Assembly (NCBI RefSeq): GCF_035621455.1
Contig: NZ_CP141822.1
Span: forward strand, 1,736,001 to 1,800,000
From: Vibrio natriegens NBRC 15636 = ATCC 14048 = DSM 759
GTDB taxonomy: Bacteria > Pseudomonadota > Gammaproteobacteria > Enterobacterales > Vibrionaceae
DNA: 64,000 bases
Direction of reading: 5' to 3'
Part shown: piece after piece, positions 35,141 through 44,770 of the stretch
Layout: every line of letters starts with the position of its first letter
How positions within the stretch are numbered: position 1 is the first letter of the stretch
Made by a program: the position numbers and the translations under genes
The notes under the pieces: generated by a model
Told to the model about the DNA's origin: nothing
Seen by the model: the letters and a program-made list of their open reading frames with translations, nothing else
Databases searched by the model: none

Positions 35141-36112
35141 ATGGTCAACTCCAACCAAATTCTGCTGTTTGTCGATGTCGTACAGCAAGGCTCGTTTTCC
35201 AAAGCGGCAGCGCTCAATGAGATGGATAACTCCTCGCTCTCTAAACAGATCAAGCGTCTTGAGAGCGATCTGGGCGTGCAGTTACTGAATCGTTCTACGC
35301 GCTCATTTTCAATGACCTCAGCCGGTGAGGAGATCTTCCGTTACGGACAAACTCTGCGCAATACCTTGCAAGAGATCCAACTCTCCGCAGATGCCTATCA
35401 GGAAAAACCCAAAGGAGTCTTGCGTATCACGTCGCCCAGTTATTTTGGTCATCAATATTTACGGCCAGTGATCACCGAGTTTATGCGCGCCCACCCCGAT
35501 GTGCAGATCCACCATTCGTTGGACGACAGAAAATCTGACATTATCTCTGATCATTACGATCTCGCATTTCGCTTGAGCAAATTGTCCGACTCAAGCTTGA
35601 TCGCTAAAACTATCGCCAAATCTCACTTTATCTTAGTGGCTTCAAACCGCTTTGTTAAAGAGTATGGTTTGCCAACCTCGCCGAAGGAACTTAACGCTTT
35701 GCCTGCGGTGATCTACAGCAATAATGATGTCACTTTGGATACTTTTACTATCAGTGAAACTGCCAATGGCGAGGATTATCAAGAGTATAAGATGCAAGGA
35801 CGCTATCGGGTTAATGATGTGCGCACCCTGATTGAAGCGGTCAGAGATGGCGTCGGTTATGCGCGTCTTGATGCCTCAAACCTGTCGCAACCACTCTCTG
35901 AGCTTGGATTGGTACAACTGCTTCCCAAGCACAACATTGTCACGCAGGATAAGGCTATTTACGCCCTCTATCCGCACCGTAAACAAACTCGGCTGGTTCA
36001 AGCGTTTATAAGCGCAGTAGAGGCATACATAGGCAACCCACCACGCTGGCTTGAGTATATCGAGGCCAAAACTCCGCTAAATGAAGATAAAAAAACCACC
36101 CAAGCTGAATGA
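35141..36112 (+). CDS. LysR-family transcriptional regulator
   Basis: A 323-residue LysR-type regulator. N-terminal winged helix-turn-helix at about residues 5-65: LLFVDVVQQGSFSKAAALNE, then SSLSKQIKRLESDLGVQLLN and RSTRSFSMTSAGE. The remaining 230 residues form the periplasmic-binding-protein-like effector domain (PKGVLRITSPSYFGHQYLRP onwards). It is of the CrgA/DmlR-like subgroup. The gene converges with a nitroreductase gene and is divergent, across 0.56 kb, from the S8 protease, which makes the protease a possible target. Effector unknown. Confidence 0.92.
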   Translation: MVNSNQILLFVDVVQQGSFSKAAALNEMDNSSLSKQIKRLESDLGVQLLNRSTRSFSMTSAGEEIFRYGQTLRNTLQEIQLSADAYQEKPKGVLRITSPSYFGHQYLRPVITEFMRAHPDVQIHHSLDDRKSDIISDHYDLAFRLSKLSDSSLIAKTIAKSHFILVASNRFVKEYGLPTSPKELNALPAVIYSNNDVTLDTFTISETANGEDYQEYKMQGRYRVNDVRTLIEAVRDGVGYARLDASNLSQPLSELGLVQLLPKHNIVTQDKAIYALYPHRKQTRLVQAFISAVEAYIGNPPRWLEYIEAKTPLNEDKKTTQAE

Positions 36113-36121
36113 CTCGGGTGG
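36093..36121. terminator. Terminator overlapping the end of the LysR gene
   Basis: CCACCC and GGGTGG pair around a loop that includes the LysR stop codon, with AAAAAAA on the left serving as the T-tract for the convergent nitroreductase gene. Termination efficiency is uncertain. Confidence 0.6.
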
Positions 36122-36148
36122 CTTAGTGATTCTATCTTGTTTTATTAA

Positions 36149-36808
36149 TTACAGGGTAACCAGAACATCTTCTGCTGCAAGGCGAGATTTAGGTAAACCG
36201 TAGTTGTAGTCTTCGCCTTCAAGATGGTAACCCATCGCCAGTGCAAACTCACATACGTAGCCATCAAGCTCTTTCTCGAAGATTTTGCCGATCATTTCAG
36301 GATCGACGCCCTCCATTGGTGTTGAAGCAATGCCAAGGCGTGCCAACACATGCAGAGTATTACCTAGGGCAATGTAGGTTTGCGCTTTAGTCCAGTGACC
36401 ATTAAAGCCAAGTTCATTGGTTTGTGACTCTGCAAATCCGAATGCTCCATTGAGCATGTTGTCATACATCTCTGCTGGTAAGTGACCTGAAGAAACTTCC
36501 ACATCGACGACTTTGCGATAATCATCTTTGGTAAACTTCGGGTTGTGCGCAAACAAAATGATGTGTGACGCTTCTTTCGCGTGCGGTTGATTAAACTGGT
36601 GCATGTTCGCGAAAGTATCGTGAAAACGTTGCTTCGCTTCATCGCTCTCAATCACGATGAACTTCCATGGCTGTGAGTTGATCGAAGATGCTGACAAACG
36701 GATCGCTTCTTTGATTACATCCATATCTTGTTGTGAAATACGCTTACTTGCGTCATATTTTTTCGCTGTGTAGCGACGATTCAAATCTTGGATGATTGGA
36801 TGTGACAT
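36149..36808 (-). CDS. NAD(P)H-dependent FMN nitroreductase (NfsB/FRase I-like)
   Basis: Flavin oxidoreductase of the nitroreductase family reducing nitroaromatics, quinones or flavins. In 219 residues: the N-terminal FMN-phosphate region RRYTAKKYDASKRIS (about 11-25), SINSQPWKFIVIESDE (about 41-56) which contacts FMN, and the late GLPKSRLAAEDVLVTL end. Length matches NfsB and the Vibrio flavin reductase FRase I. A TTACCT-N6-AGGTAA palindrome lies 37-54 bp upstream of the start and may be an operator for a redox- or electrophile-sensing repressor. Confidence 0.92.
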   Translation of the reverse strand: MSHPIIQDLNRRYTAKKYDASKRISQQDMDVIKEAIRLSASSINSQPWKFIVIESDEAKQRFHDTFANMHQFNQPHAKEASHIILFAHNPKFTKDDYRKVVDVEVSSGHLPAEMYDNMLNGAFGFAESQTNELGFNGHWTKAQTYIALGNTLHVLARLGIASTPMEGVDPEMIGKIFEKELDGYVCEFALAMGYHLEGEDYNYGLPKSRLAAEDVLVTL

Positions 36809-36844
36809 TTATAATTCCTTATTGCGTTACCGATGCGGTGCATA

Positions 36845-36862
36845 TTACCTATCACGAGGTAA
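36845..36862. promoter_or_regulatory. Palindromic operator-like site TTACCT-N6-AGGTAA
   Basis: A perfect 6-bp inverted repeat with a six-base spacer located in the nitroreductase promoter region. The regulator is not identified; this layout is used by many small dimeric repressors. Confidence 0.45.
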
Positions 36863-37283
36863 CAGAAACAGAGCCATTTTGGCCAATCATTATGGAATAA
36901 ATTGTCCATAATTTCTTTTGATCAATCTATGTAATAGCCGGGTGGGATTCTTCAGTTGGCAATTTACCTGTTGTCGAGGTCTACCGCCCCACTTCAGGCA
37001 GTTTTTCTGCCTCTCTAAGGGTAATTATCAATTAATTAACGGAACCCAGTACTATTTGTTGCTTATTAAGGTGACTACTCAAGACTTGCTGAACCGTGCT
37101 CAAACCAAGTTTAAATTGGCATACAAACTGGGGTACAAATTGTGCTTTTCACTCAAAAACAACTTGAAACCTACATCACACTTTTGATAGATTACCTGCG
37201 TTAGCGAAAGCTAACTATCTGATTATCTGAAACTTTTTAACATTTTAGTAACATTCGCTAAGTTTGTGAATCATTTCAGGTAA
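36863..37283. other. Intergenic region before glycine riboswitch
   Basis: About 0.42 kb with no convincing gene; a short open frame near 36918-37187 has neither ribosome site nor protein-like composition. The symporter promoter should lie in the last 100 bases, where TAACATTTTAGTAACATTCG is the most AT-rich part. Confidence 0.4.
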
Positions 37284-37500
37284 TTGTTCCGATGAAGACT
37301 GCAGGAGAGTGGTTATTAATCAAAATTTAATTTTTGATTAGCATAACCTGCCGAAGAATTAACTATTTCAGGTGCTACTTAGGTAGCGGGGACTGTAGTT
37401 GGAGGAACCTCTGGAGAGAACCGTTTAATCGGTCGCCGAAGGAGCAAGTCCTGTGTCATGCACAGGGTGAAACTCTCAGGCAAAAGGACAGAGGAGTGGA
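37284..37500 (+). ncRNA. Tandem glycine riboswitch
   Basis: Two glycine-binding aptamers in series, as known for the Vibrio symporter leader. Aptamer I runs about 37284-37372, with GACTGCAGGAGAGTGG and CTGCCGAAGAATTAA followed by TTTCAGGTG. Aptamer II runs about 37385-37500, with GGAGGAACCTCTGGAGAGA, TCGCCGAAGGAGCAA, ACTCTCAGGCAAAAGGACAG and GAGGAGTGG. The conserved glycine-pocket bases are visible in both, and the linker between them is short. The expression platform lies between 37500 and the symporter start at 37617. Glycine is expected to raise symporter expression, as in the V. cholerae case. Confidence 0.93.
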
Positions 37501-37616
37501 AAGTTGTAACCTAACTATTTGGCGTTCCCGTCTTTTAAATAGCTTTGTTCTATTAGAGATCTTGTATCTCGCCCTTTCCCTCTTCTCCTTATTAGTTGTT
37601 TTATTAAGGGGAAATC

Positions 37617-38990
37617 ATGAACGACCTACAATCTTTACTTCAAACCATCGATAACTTTGTCTGGGGTCCACCACTACTGCTTTTGCTTGTGGGTACCGGT
37701 GTTTACTTCACTTTTAGCCTCGGCTTAATCCAGTTTAAACATCTACCGACCGCGTTAGTGATGGTATTTAGTAAAGATAAGTCATCTGATAAACAGGGTG
37801 ACGTTTCTAGCTTTGCAGCATTATGTACTGCACTTTCAGCCACTATCGGTACTGGTAATATCGTTGGTGTTGCTACTGCAATTAAACTTGGTGGCCCGGG
37901 GGCCTTGTTCTGGATGTGGCTTGCTGCACTATTCGGAATGGCAACCAAATACGCTGAGTGTCTACTTGCAGTAAAATACCGCCAAGTTGATGATAAAGGC
38001 CAAATGATCGGTGGCCCGATGTACTACCTACAATATGGTGTAGGATCTAAAGCACTGGCGATCATGTTCGCTGTATTTGCTTTAGGTGTGGCTTGTTTTG
38101 GTATCGGTACTTTTCCTCAAGTGAACGCGATTTTGGATGCGACAGAGATTTCTTTCGGTGCTAACCGTGAGCTATCTGCTTTCATCCTGACTTTATTAGT
38201 CGCTTTTGTCACTTTAGGTGGTATCAAATCTATTGCTAAAGTCGCTGGTAAAGTTGTACCAACCATGGCTGTATTCTATGTATTAGCGTGTCTAAGCGTG
38301 ATTATCATGAATGCAGACCAACTACTGAATGCTATTGAATTAGTGTTGGTATCAGCCTTCACTTCTACTGCAGCAACCGGTGGTTTCCTGGGTGCAAGCA
38401 TCATGCTGGCTATCCAATCGGGTATCGCTCGAGGTGTATTCTCAAACGAATCTGGCTTGGGTAGTGCACCAATGGCGGCGGCAGCAGCGAAAACCGATTC
38501 TTGTGTCAAACAAGGTCTGATTTCCATGACAGGTACCTTCTTCGATACCATCATCATTTGTACTATGACCGGTCTTGCTCTTATCCTGACTGGCGCATGG
38601 CAAAGTGACTTCTCTGGCGCAGCAATGACGACCCACGCTTTTGCGGTTGGTTTAAATGCTGACACATTTGGTCCTATGCTGGTATCAATTGGTCTGATGT
38701 TTTTCGCCTTTACGACCATTCTTGGTTGGAACTACTACGGTGAGCGTTGTGTCGTGTTCTTGTTCGGCACTAAAGCGGTACTGCCATACAAACTAATTTT
38801 TGTTGGTTTAGTCGCTTCAGGCGCGTTCCTGCATCTGGACATGATTTGGATTCTGGCTGACATCGTAAATGGACTGATGGCCATTCCGAACTTGATCGGT
38901 TTGATTGCACTCCGCCAAGTCGTTGTAGAAGAAACCAAAAGATACTTTGCGCACGTTACATCGGCTATGGGCGATAAAGTGACGGCATAG
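37617..38990 (+). CDS. Sodium:alanine/glycine symporter (AGCS family)
   Basis: Imports glycine or alanine with Na+. The 457-residue protein has about eleven membrane segments, with the AGCS signatures GNIVGVATAIKLGGPGALFW (about residues 80-100), the Na+-site region AECLLAVKYRQ, GGPMYYLQYG, and the highly conserved SGIARGVFSNESGLGSAPMA (about 268-287). Under control of the glycine riboswitch directly upstream, so glycine is the likely main substrate. Single-gene unit followed by a strong terminator. Confidence 0.95.
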   Translation: MNDLQSLLQTIDNFVWGPPLLLLLVGTGVYFTFSLGLIQFKHLPTALVMVFSKDKSSDKQGDVSSFAALCTALSATIGTGNIVGVATAIKLGGPGALFWMWLAALFGMATKYAECLLAVKYRQVDDKGQMIGGPMYYLQYGVGSKALAIMFAVFALGVACFGIGTFPQVNAILDATEISFGANRELSAFILTLLVAFVTLGGIKSIAKVAGKVVPTMAVFYVLACLSVIIMNADQLLNAIELVLVSAFTSTAATGGFLGASIMLAIQSGIARGVFSNESGLGSAPMAAAAAKTDSCVKQGLISMTGTFFDTIIICTMTGLALILTGAWQSDFSGAAMTTHAFAVGLNADTFGPMLVSIGLMFFAFTTILGWNYYGERCVVFLFGTKAVLPYKLIFVGLVASGAFLHLDMIWILADIVNGLMAIPNLIGLIALRQVVVEETKRYFAHVTSAMGDKVTA

Positions 38991-39021
38991 TTCTTTACCA
39001 ATTTAGAAACGTTAGTAACAT

Positions 39022-39051
39022 GATGCGAAGCCTACCAGCTTCGCATTTTTT
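39022..39051 (+). terminator. Terminator of symporter gene
   Basis: GATGCGAAGC and GCTTCGCATT pair around CTACCA, followed by TTTTTTA. Confidence 0.92.
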
Positions 39052-39288
39052 ATTCCTAGTTACTCAGACTGAAACAAATACTTCACCAAACCAACATTCA
39101 ACCCGTTCTACACTTATGCCAGTCTGGACAAATAGATGATTTCGTTTTCGTCAAGGAAATCGATTAGTGCAGCGGATCGTTATTCGAACAGCAAGTGCAA
39201 TTAGGCAGTGTGCTACGTTGTCAACTGACGATAATGATCAAGTCTTTATTTTGAATGGTATCACTTCAAACCCTATCTGAGCATCGAG

Positions 39289-40302
39289 ATGACTGGACAC
39301 ATTCTTCGTGAAATACAGCACATAGAGCAACTCGCGGAGCAATACCCTCAGCATATACGCCTACACCTTCTTGACGACGTCTATTATAAAGATAAATCGC
39401 TACCGATTTATGCGCTTGAATTAGGCTCAACCAACAACGATGCACCTTGTCTGTTTTTTACCGGCGCGATCCACGGTGTCGAACGTATCGGTAGCCAGAT
39501 AATTCTCGCCTTTCTGAAGAGTTTGCTAAGAAGATTGGAATGGGATGGGCAACTTAACGAGTCTCTCAATAATTTGCGAATTATCGCGGTTCCCGTTGTG
39601 AATCCTTGGGGTGTGGCACTTAAAAAGCGGGCAAATCACAATGGCGTGGATTTAATGCGTAATTCACCGATTAATAGTGATAACCCTGTTTATCACCTTT
39701 ATGCCGGACAAAGTTTTAGCTCCTGTTTGCCTTGGTATCGAGGAAATCCAAACGAAATGGAGCATGAGCTCCAGGTATTGTCACGTTACGTTTTAAATGT
39801 CACAAAGCAGTCTCGCACCACCATTCTTTTGGATCTGCATAGTGGATTTGGTACTCGCGATCGACTGTGGTTTCCTTATGCCCATCACACAAATCCTCCG
39901 AGCAACCTAGCTCAATATTATTTACTTTACCGGCTATTTCGCAAAAGCTATCCACACTATGAACTCTATCAGTTTGAACCTCAGTGGCATCAATACACCA
40001 CTCATGGTGATTTCTGGGACTGGATGCTGATCCAACATCAAGCGCAATCCGAGTATCATTTTTTGCCGCTAACCCTAGAGTTAGGGTCATGGCTGTGGGT
40101 GAAGAAAAACCCAATTCAAATGCTGCGATTTAGTCAGCTTTTTCATCCGACTAAATCCCACCGTATTAAACGAGTTCAGCGCCGTCATAGCACATTTTTA
40201 AGCTATTTAATTCAGGTGCTTAATAATGATTTGATAGCAAACATGGATGCGAATGTAGAAAAGAAATATACGGAAAAGGCAACAAAGCTATGGTACCGAT
40301 AG
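39289..40302 (+). CDS. M14-like zinc metallopeptidase / deacylase
   Basis: Probable zinc carboxypeptidase-fold enzyme of 337 residues. The M14 metal ligands can be placed as H62 and E65 (GAIHGVERIGSQ) and H184 (LDLHSGFG). R124 in GVDLMRN matches the substrate-carboxylate contact, and E264 in LTLELGS the catalytic base. There is no signal peptide, so it acts in the cytoplasm. It could process peptides or N-acylated amino acids as in succinylglutamate desuccinylase/aspartoacylase relatives. Its 3' end overlaps an alpha/beta hydrolase gene by 13 bp, indicating a functional pair. Confidence 0.83.
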   Translation: MTGHILREIQHIEQLAEQYPQHIRLHLLDDVYYKDKSLPIYALELGSTNNDAPCLFFTGAIHGVERIGSQIILAFLKSLLRRLEWDGQLNESLNNLRIIAVPVVNPWGVALKKRANHNGVDLMRNSPINSDNPVYHLYAGQSFSSCLPWYRGNPNEMEHELQVLSRYVLNVTKQSRTTILLDLHSGFGTRDRLWFPYAHHTNPPSNLAQYYLLYRLFRKSYPHYELYQFEPQWHQYTTHGDFWDWMLIQHQAQSEYHFLPLTLELGSWLWVKKNPIQMLRFSQLFHPTKSHRIKRVQRRHSTFLSYLIQVLNNDLIANMDANVEKKYTEKATKLWYR

Positions 40303-41051
40303 TATTAGTGAGAGGGTTGCTAAGAGAGAGTGGTCATTGGCAAAGTATGCTCAATGCACTGACAAAAATCTCACCAGAGTTGATTATCATCACACCTAAC
40401 GTACCTGGGAATGGTGAAAAATATCGTGAACTCAGCCCGCTGAAGATTGAACAGATGCTCCCATCCATGCTCGAGCAACTCCCTGGCCAGTGTGAACATT
40501 ATCATCTGGTCGCCATTTCAATGGGATCAATGCTTGCAAGCCACTGGGCACATACCCTACCCGATCAAGTTGCCAGCTTAACCCTGATCAATCCGAGCTT
40601 TTCTCGTTACAGTCCGTTTTGGCGCAGAATCAACATCAAAGCGCTGTTCAGCATCGCAGTTTCTAGGTTAAAAGGAAACGAGGCTTTCCAACAATCGATT
40701 CTAAAATGGACCAGCCCAGTCAGTGTCAATCAGCCAGACGCTCTCGCACACCATATCAAGCTCGCTCAACAACATCCCGTCAGCGTCCGTAATGCTATTC
40801 GTCAGCTTTGTGCGGCAGCACAATTTAAAGGCCAAAGTTCGCCACCTGCTTGTCCGAGCCAAGTTATCGTCAGCACAGCAGATAAACTGGTTGATAGCCG
40901 ATGTGGGGAAGCCATTGCTAAAGCCTGGCAAATCGAAATAGTACATTTTGATTGTGATGCGCACGACTTACCATTAGCACAGCCCCAAGCACTTACCAAT
41001 TACCTGCTCCATTGGCTAGAGAGGGTTGAACTGGCGAAACATGATTCCTAG
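40290..41051 (+). CDS. Alpha/beta hydrolase
   Basis: A 253-residue serine hydrolase of the alpha/beta fold. The nucleophile elbow is AISMGS with S77 (alanine replaces the first glycine of GxSxG). The acid is likely the aspartate in STADKLVD, and the histidine is in DCDAHDLPLA near the C-terminus. The oxyanion region is in VLVRGLLRESGHW. The start overlaps the M14-like gene by 13 bp and an AAGG site lies about ten bases upstream, so the two are translationally coupled. Substrate unknown; small esters or lactones are typical. Confidence 0.85.
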   Translation: MVPIVLVRGLLRESGHWQSMLNALTKISPELIIITPNVPGNGEKYRELSPLKIEQMLPSMLEQLPGQCEHYHLVAISMGSMLASHWAHTLPDQVASLTLINPSFSRYSPFWRRINIKALFSIAVSRLKGNEAFQQSILKWTSPVSVNQPDALAHHIKLAQQHPVSVRNAIRQLCAAAQFKGQSSPPACPSQVIVSTADKLVDSRCGEAIAKAWQIEIVHFDCDAHDLPLAQPQALTNYLLHWLERVELAKHDS

Positions 41052-41196
41052 TTGGATTGGTTTGATTACACTGCGAATTTCTTCTAAGCATATTCCTTAG
41101 TGATAACCTGATTGCGTTTCATTGACGAATTAGGGGTTTATTTCGTACTACAAAGGCTCCACTTTATATGAACGAAGAAAAAAACTCTGAGGTCAT

Positions 41197-42198
41197 ATGC
41201 CATTCCTACGAATCTCCATCTTAGATCTAGCGCCCGTTGCAGAAGGCTCCAACTATACGGAAACCTATAAAAAGTCGGTATCCCTAGCCCAACATGCAGA
41301 AAAACTGGGCTACCACCGTTTTTGGCTGGCAGAGCATCACAACATGCCAGACATAGCCAGTGCAGCGACTTCAGTGCTGATGAGTCATATTGGCGCTCAA
41401 ACTGAAAGCATTCGTCTTGGTTCTGGTGGCGTCATGCTTCCAAATCACGCGCCTTTAGTCATTGCAGAGCAGTTTGGCACATTAGAAGCTCTATATCCGG
41501 GGCGTATTGATCTCGGACTAGGACGAGCGCCAGGAACCGACTACTCGACCATGCATGCCCTGCGCCGAGACCCGGAAAGAATGGACCCGGACTTCGCTGA
41601 ATTACTCGAAGAGTTACAGTTCTTTATGGGGCCAGTTTCTAAATCACAGCCAGTAAAAGCCTGCCCGGGCGCAGATTCTTCGGTTCCAATTTGGTTACTG
41701 GGCTCAAGTACGTATAGCGCGCACCTTGCCGCCGTTAAAGGACTTCCCTTTGCCTTTGCTGCACACTTCGCACCAGATGCAATGCTACGCGCGTTGGACA
41801 TTTATCGAACGAATTTCCAACCATCAGAGCAACTTGATAAACCTTACGTGATGATTGGCGTTAACGTGGTCGTTGCCGAGACCACTGAAGAGGCCAATTA
41901 TTTAGCGACGACGGAATATCAGAAATTCTTGCAGTTGATCCGCGGTGGCCAAGGTAAAATTCCTGCCCCTGTTACCGACATGGATCAGCTCTGGCAACCA
42001 CATGAAAAACATCAGGTCACTCATCAGCTCAGAGAGTCGATTCACGGTGACAAAGCCCTTGTATTGGAGAAACTCAACTCGCTGCTAGAACGTACTCAAG
42101 CGGACGAAATCATTGCCCACTCGATTATCTTTGATCACGAGAAAAAGCTGCGTTCTTATGAACTGCTCGCTGAGCTAAAAAGCGAACAAATGCAGTAA
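41197..42198 (+). CDS. LLM-class flavin-dependent oxidoreductase
   Basis: Luciferase-like monooxygenase of 333 residues (YhbW/YceB-like MsnO8 subgroup). It has the conserved start [34 protein letters not shown], then [20 protein letters not shown] and [17 protein letters not shown], all hallmarks of this subgroup, which uses reduced flavin on unknown substrates. Not bioluminescent luciferase. Stand-alone gene with a terminator shared with the convergent LysE gene. Confidence 0.92.
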   Translation: MPFLRISILDLAPVAEGSNYTETYKKSVSLAQHAEKLGYHRFWLAEHHNMPDIASAATSVLMSHIGAQTESIRLGSGGVMLPNHAPLVIAEQFGTLEALYPGRIDLGLGRAPGTDYSTMHALRRDPERMDPDFAELLEELQFFMGPVSKSQPVKACPGADSSVPIWLLGSSTYSAHLAAVKGLPFAFAAHFAPDAMLRALDIYRTNFQPSEQLDKPYVMIGVNVVVAETTEEANYLATTEYQKFLQLIRGGQGKIPAPVTDMDQLWQPHEKHQVTHQLRESIHGDKALVLEKLNSLLERTQADEIIAHSIIFDHEKKLRSYELLAELKSEQMQ

Positions 42199-42207
42199 CC
42201 AGAATAA

Positions 42208-42234
42208 AAAAGAGCGACTAACCAGTCGCTCTTT
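42208..42234. terminator. Bidirectional terminator
   Basis: AAGAGCGACT and AGTCGCTCTT around an AACC loop, with A-tract before and TTT after; between convergent genes. Confidence 0.9.
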
Positions 42235-42252
42235 CACTTATCTGTATGAAGA

Positions 42253-42903
42253 CTACTTGTCTTCTAACATCAACTTAATGCCAAGCCCCACCAGCACTAC
42301 ACCAGTCGTGCCTTCCATCCAGTTCATGAAACGTGCGCTTTTCAGTAAGTTTTTCGCCGATGTTAACGCCCCTGCCAAACCACATTGCCAAACCATGGCG
42401 ATAACAAAATGGATTGCCGCCATAAATGTCGACTGTAAAAATGCCGAGCCTTCTGGGTTGATAAACTGAGGTAAGAATGCGAGATAGAAAACCGCAGTTT
42501 TCGGGTTTAAAACATTAGACAAAAATCCCTCTCTCAATGAACGAGAGAAGCTGAATTCGTGACGGGTAATTCCCCTAGAAGCATCTTGCGGTGCTGCCGT
42601 GTTGTTCCATAACCCTTTCAGCGTCGTAAAGCCTAAATAGATAAGGTAAGCCGCACCGACCATTTTAACCATATGGAACAATTCTGCAGACTGGGCAAGG
42701 ATCGCAGAAATACCGATCGCGGAAAATGTCGCGTGAACAAATAACCCAAGGCAAATACCAAGGCTAGTGACCGCTCCATCAGTAAATCCACCCCGAGACG
42801 AATTACGAATGACTAACGCGGTATCCAATCCCGGAGTGAGCGTCAGTATGGTTATAGCGATTAAAAACGCTTCAAAATTTTGTATCAAGCTTACATCCAC
42901 CAA
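42253..42903 (-). CDS. LysE/RhtB-family amino-acid exporter
   Basis: Inner-membrane exporter of about six segments, 216 residues. The family signature is visible: TPGLDTALVIRNSSRGGFTDGAVTSLGI (as two parts around residues 23-50) and the later FLSNVLNPKTAVFYLAFLPQ. It exports amino acids such as homoserine, threonine or lysine; the exact substrate cannot be told. Transcribed alone leftward, divergent from the M32 carboxypeptidase gene, whose peptide-hydrolysis products could be what is exported. Confidence 0.9.
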   Translation of the reverse strand: MVDVSLIQNFEAFLIAITILTLTPGLDTALVIRNSSRGGFTDGAVTSLGICLGLFVHATFSAIGISAILAQSAELFHMVKMVGAAYLIYLGFTTLKGLWNNTAAPQDASRGITRHEFSFSRSLREGFLSNVLNPKTAVFYLAFLPQFINPEGSAFLQSTFMAAIHFVIAMVWQCGLAGALTSAKNLLKSARFMNWMEGTTGVVLVGLGIKLMLEDK

Positions 42904-43097
42904 GCAAAGAGAGAAACTTCTCCTTTATTGTCATATTTACGCTGTCATTTCAATGAATTTTGATTGCTTACCCGTAAAATCCTTTCACAGATGTTGATAA
43001 AACAAATTGGAATAAATCCAACTTTCTGCGTGAATAACTTGGTAAGCCTTTGTAGGGTTGGTAAACTTTTGTTTTCTATAGTCATGGAAGGCGGCAC

Positions 43098-44579
43098 ATG
43101 AGCGCATTCGAAAAACTCAAAAAACACTCATTAAAACTCTCAAACTTTCAACACCTCGCGGCGATCTGCGGCTGGGATCAAGCGGCAGTTATGCCAAACG
43201 GTGGCAGTCAGGCTCGCTCAGAAGCCATGGCAGAGTTGTATGTTCATATGCATAACTTACAAACGCAGCCACAACTATCAGACTGGTTTGCGCAGGCAGA
43301 GCAAGAGACGCTAAACGCTCAAGATAGCGCGACGCTTCGCGAGCTAAAACGTAACTGGCAGCAAGCGAATGTTCTGCCAGAAGACCTGGTGCAAGCAAAA
43401 TCGCTAGCGGGTTCTAAGTGTGAACATGCCTGGCGTACTCAACGTGGTGAAAATGATTGGCAAGGTTTTGAAAAGAACTGGGCAGAAGTCGTCAAACTGT
43501 CTCAGGAAGAAGCCCAAATCCGCGCTGAAGTAACTGGTCTTTCAGCTTATGATGCAATGCTTGATATTTATGAACCGGGCACAACCACTGCATCATTAGA
43601 CGCTTTATTCAGCGACGTAAAAACTTGGCTTCCAGAAATGATTGACCAAGCGATCGAAAAGCAATCTGCTGAGAATTTCATTGAGCCTAAAGGTACCTTT
43701 TCGAGCGATACACAAAAAGCCCTGGGCTTGGATGTGATGAAGCTTCTGCAATTCGATTTCGAACATGGCCGACTCGACGAAAGTGTCCACCCATTTTGTG
43801 GTGGCGTTCCAACAGATGTTCGTATCACCACGCGCTATGATGAAAGCGAGTTTGTTCAATCTCTGATGGGTATTGTTCACGAGACAGGTCATGCTCGCTA
43901 TGAACAAGGCTTGCCGAAATCTCTGGCTGGGTTACCGTCTGGTCAGGCTCGTTCTATGGGAATTCACGAATCTCAATCTTTGTTCTTTGAGATGCAGATT
44001 GGTCGTAGTAATGCGTTTATTGAGCACTTAGCACGTCTTGCTGGCGCTCACTTCACCGACCACGACCCTAAGTTATTCTCTCAAGACAATTTCCAAAAAC
44101 TGTACACGCGAGTGAAGAAAGACTTCATCCGTGTCGATGCCGATGAGATGACCTACCCTGCTCACGTTATCTTGCGTTACGAGATCGAACGTGACTTGAT
44201 GAATGGTGTGATCAAGCATACCGACGTCCCTGAGTTGTGGGATCAAAAGATGCAGGCCTACTTGGGCTTATCAACCAAAGACAACTACAAAAACGGCTGC
44301 ATGCAGGATATCCACTGGACTGATGGCGCATTCGGGTACTTCCCAAGTTACACATTAGGTGCGATGTATGCGGCTCAGTTCATGGCGGCGATGAAGAAAA
44401 CGGTGGACGTTGACGGTGCTATCCAAAGTGGTGATTTAAGCCCTATCTTCACTTGGCTGTCAGATAATATCTGGAGCAAAGGCAGTCTCTTCACAACTGA
44501 AGAGTTAGTGCAGCAAGCGACGGGTGAAACTCTGAATCCAACCCACTTCAAACATCACTTGGTCAATCGATATTTATAA
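43098..44579 (+). CDS. M32-family metallocarboxypeptidase
   Basis: Thermostable-carboxypeptidase-1-type enzyme that removes C-terminal residues from peptides in the cytoplasm. The 493-residue all-helical protein carries the zinc motif HETGH at residues 261-265 (IVHETGHARYEQG), the following HESQSLFFE which supplies the third metal ligand, and conserved QDIHWTDGAFGYFPSYTLG near the C-terminus. Length and motifs are diagnostic. Separate transcription unit. Confidence 0.95.
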   Translation: MSAFEKLKKHSLKLSNFQHLAAICGWDQAAVMPNGGSQARSEAMAELYVHMHNLQTQPQLSDWFAQAEQETLNAQDSATLRELKRNWQQANVLPEDLVQAKSLAGSKCEHAWRTQRGENDWQGFEKNWAEVVKLSQEEAQIRAEVTGLSAYDAMLDIYEPGTTTASLDALFSDVKTWLPEMIDQAIEKQSAENFIEPKGTFSSDTQKALGLDVMKLLQFDFEHGRLDESVHPFCGGVPTDVRITTRYDESEFVQSLMGIVHETGHARYEQGLPKSLAGLPSGQARSMGIHESQSLFFEMQIGRSNAFIEHLARLAGAHFTDHDPKLFSQDNFQKLYTRVKKDFIRVDADEMTYPAHVILRYEIERDLMNGVIKHTDVPELWDQKMQAYLGLSTKDNYKNGCMQDIHWTDGAFGYFPSYTLGAMYAAQFMAAMKKTVDVDGAIQSGDLSPIFTWLSDNIWSKGSLFTTEELVQQATGETLNPTHFKHHLVNRYL

Positions 44580-44770
44580 GAGCCAGTAGTTAGGTGTCCT
44601 ACTGGGCACCTAACTCAGAAATTACATTAGGCTTGAGTCAAATACTGACTCTCCACCCCAATAAAATGGCGTACGCCGGAGCTTTCTGGCGGTCGATGCT
44701 CTGGATGAAAATCGATTCAGAAAAAATACTGAAATTACAAATACAACAGCGTTAGTAAAAAGGAAATACC

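Noticed and set aside
36918..37187. 89-codon frame before the glycine riboswitch
   Set aside because: No start signal and low-complexity character; the region is better read as promoter and leader of the symporter.
37334..37654. 106-codon frame across the riboswitch
   Set aside because: Covers conserved aptamer bases and enters the symporter gene out of frame; explained by the RNA.
38276..38719. 147-codon minus-strand frame
   Set aside because: Exact antisense of the symporter membrane segments; a typical shadow of hydrophobic codons.
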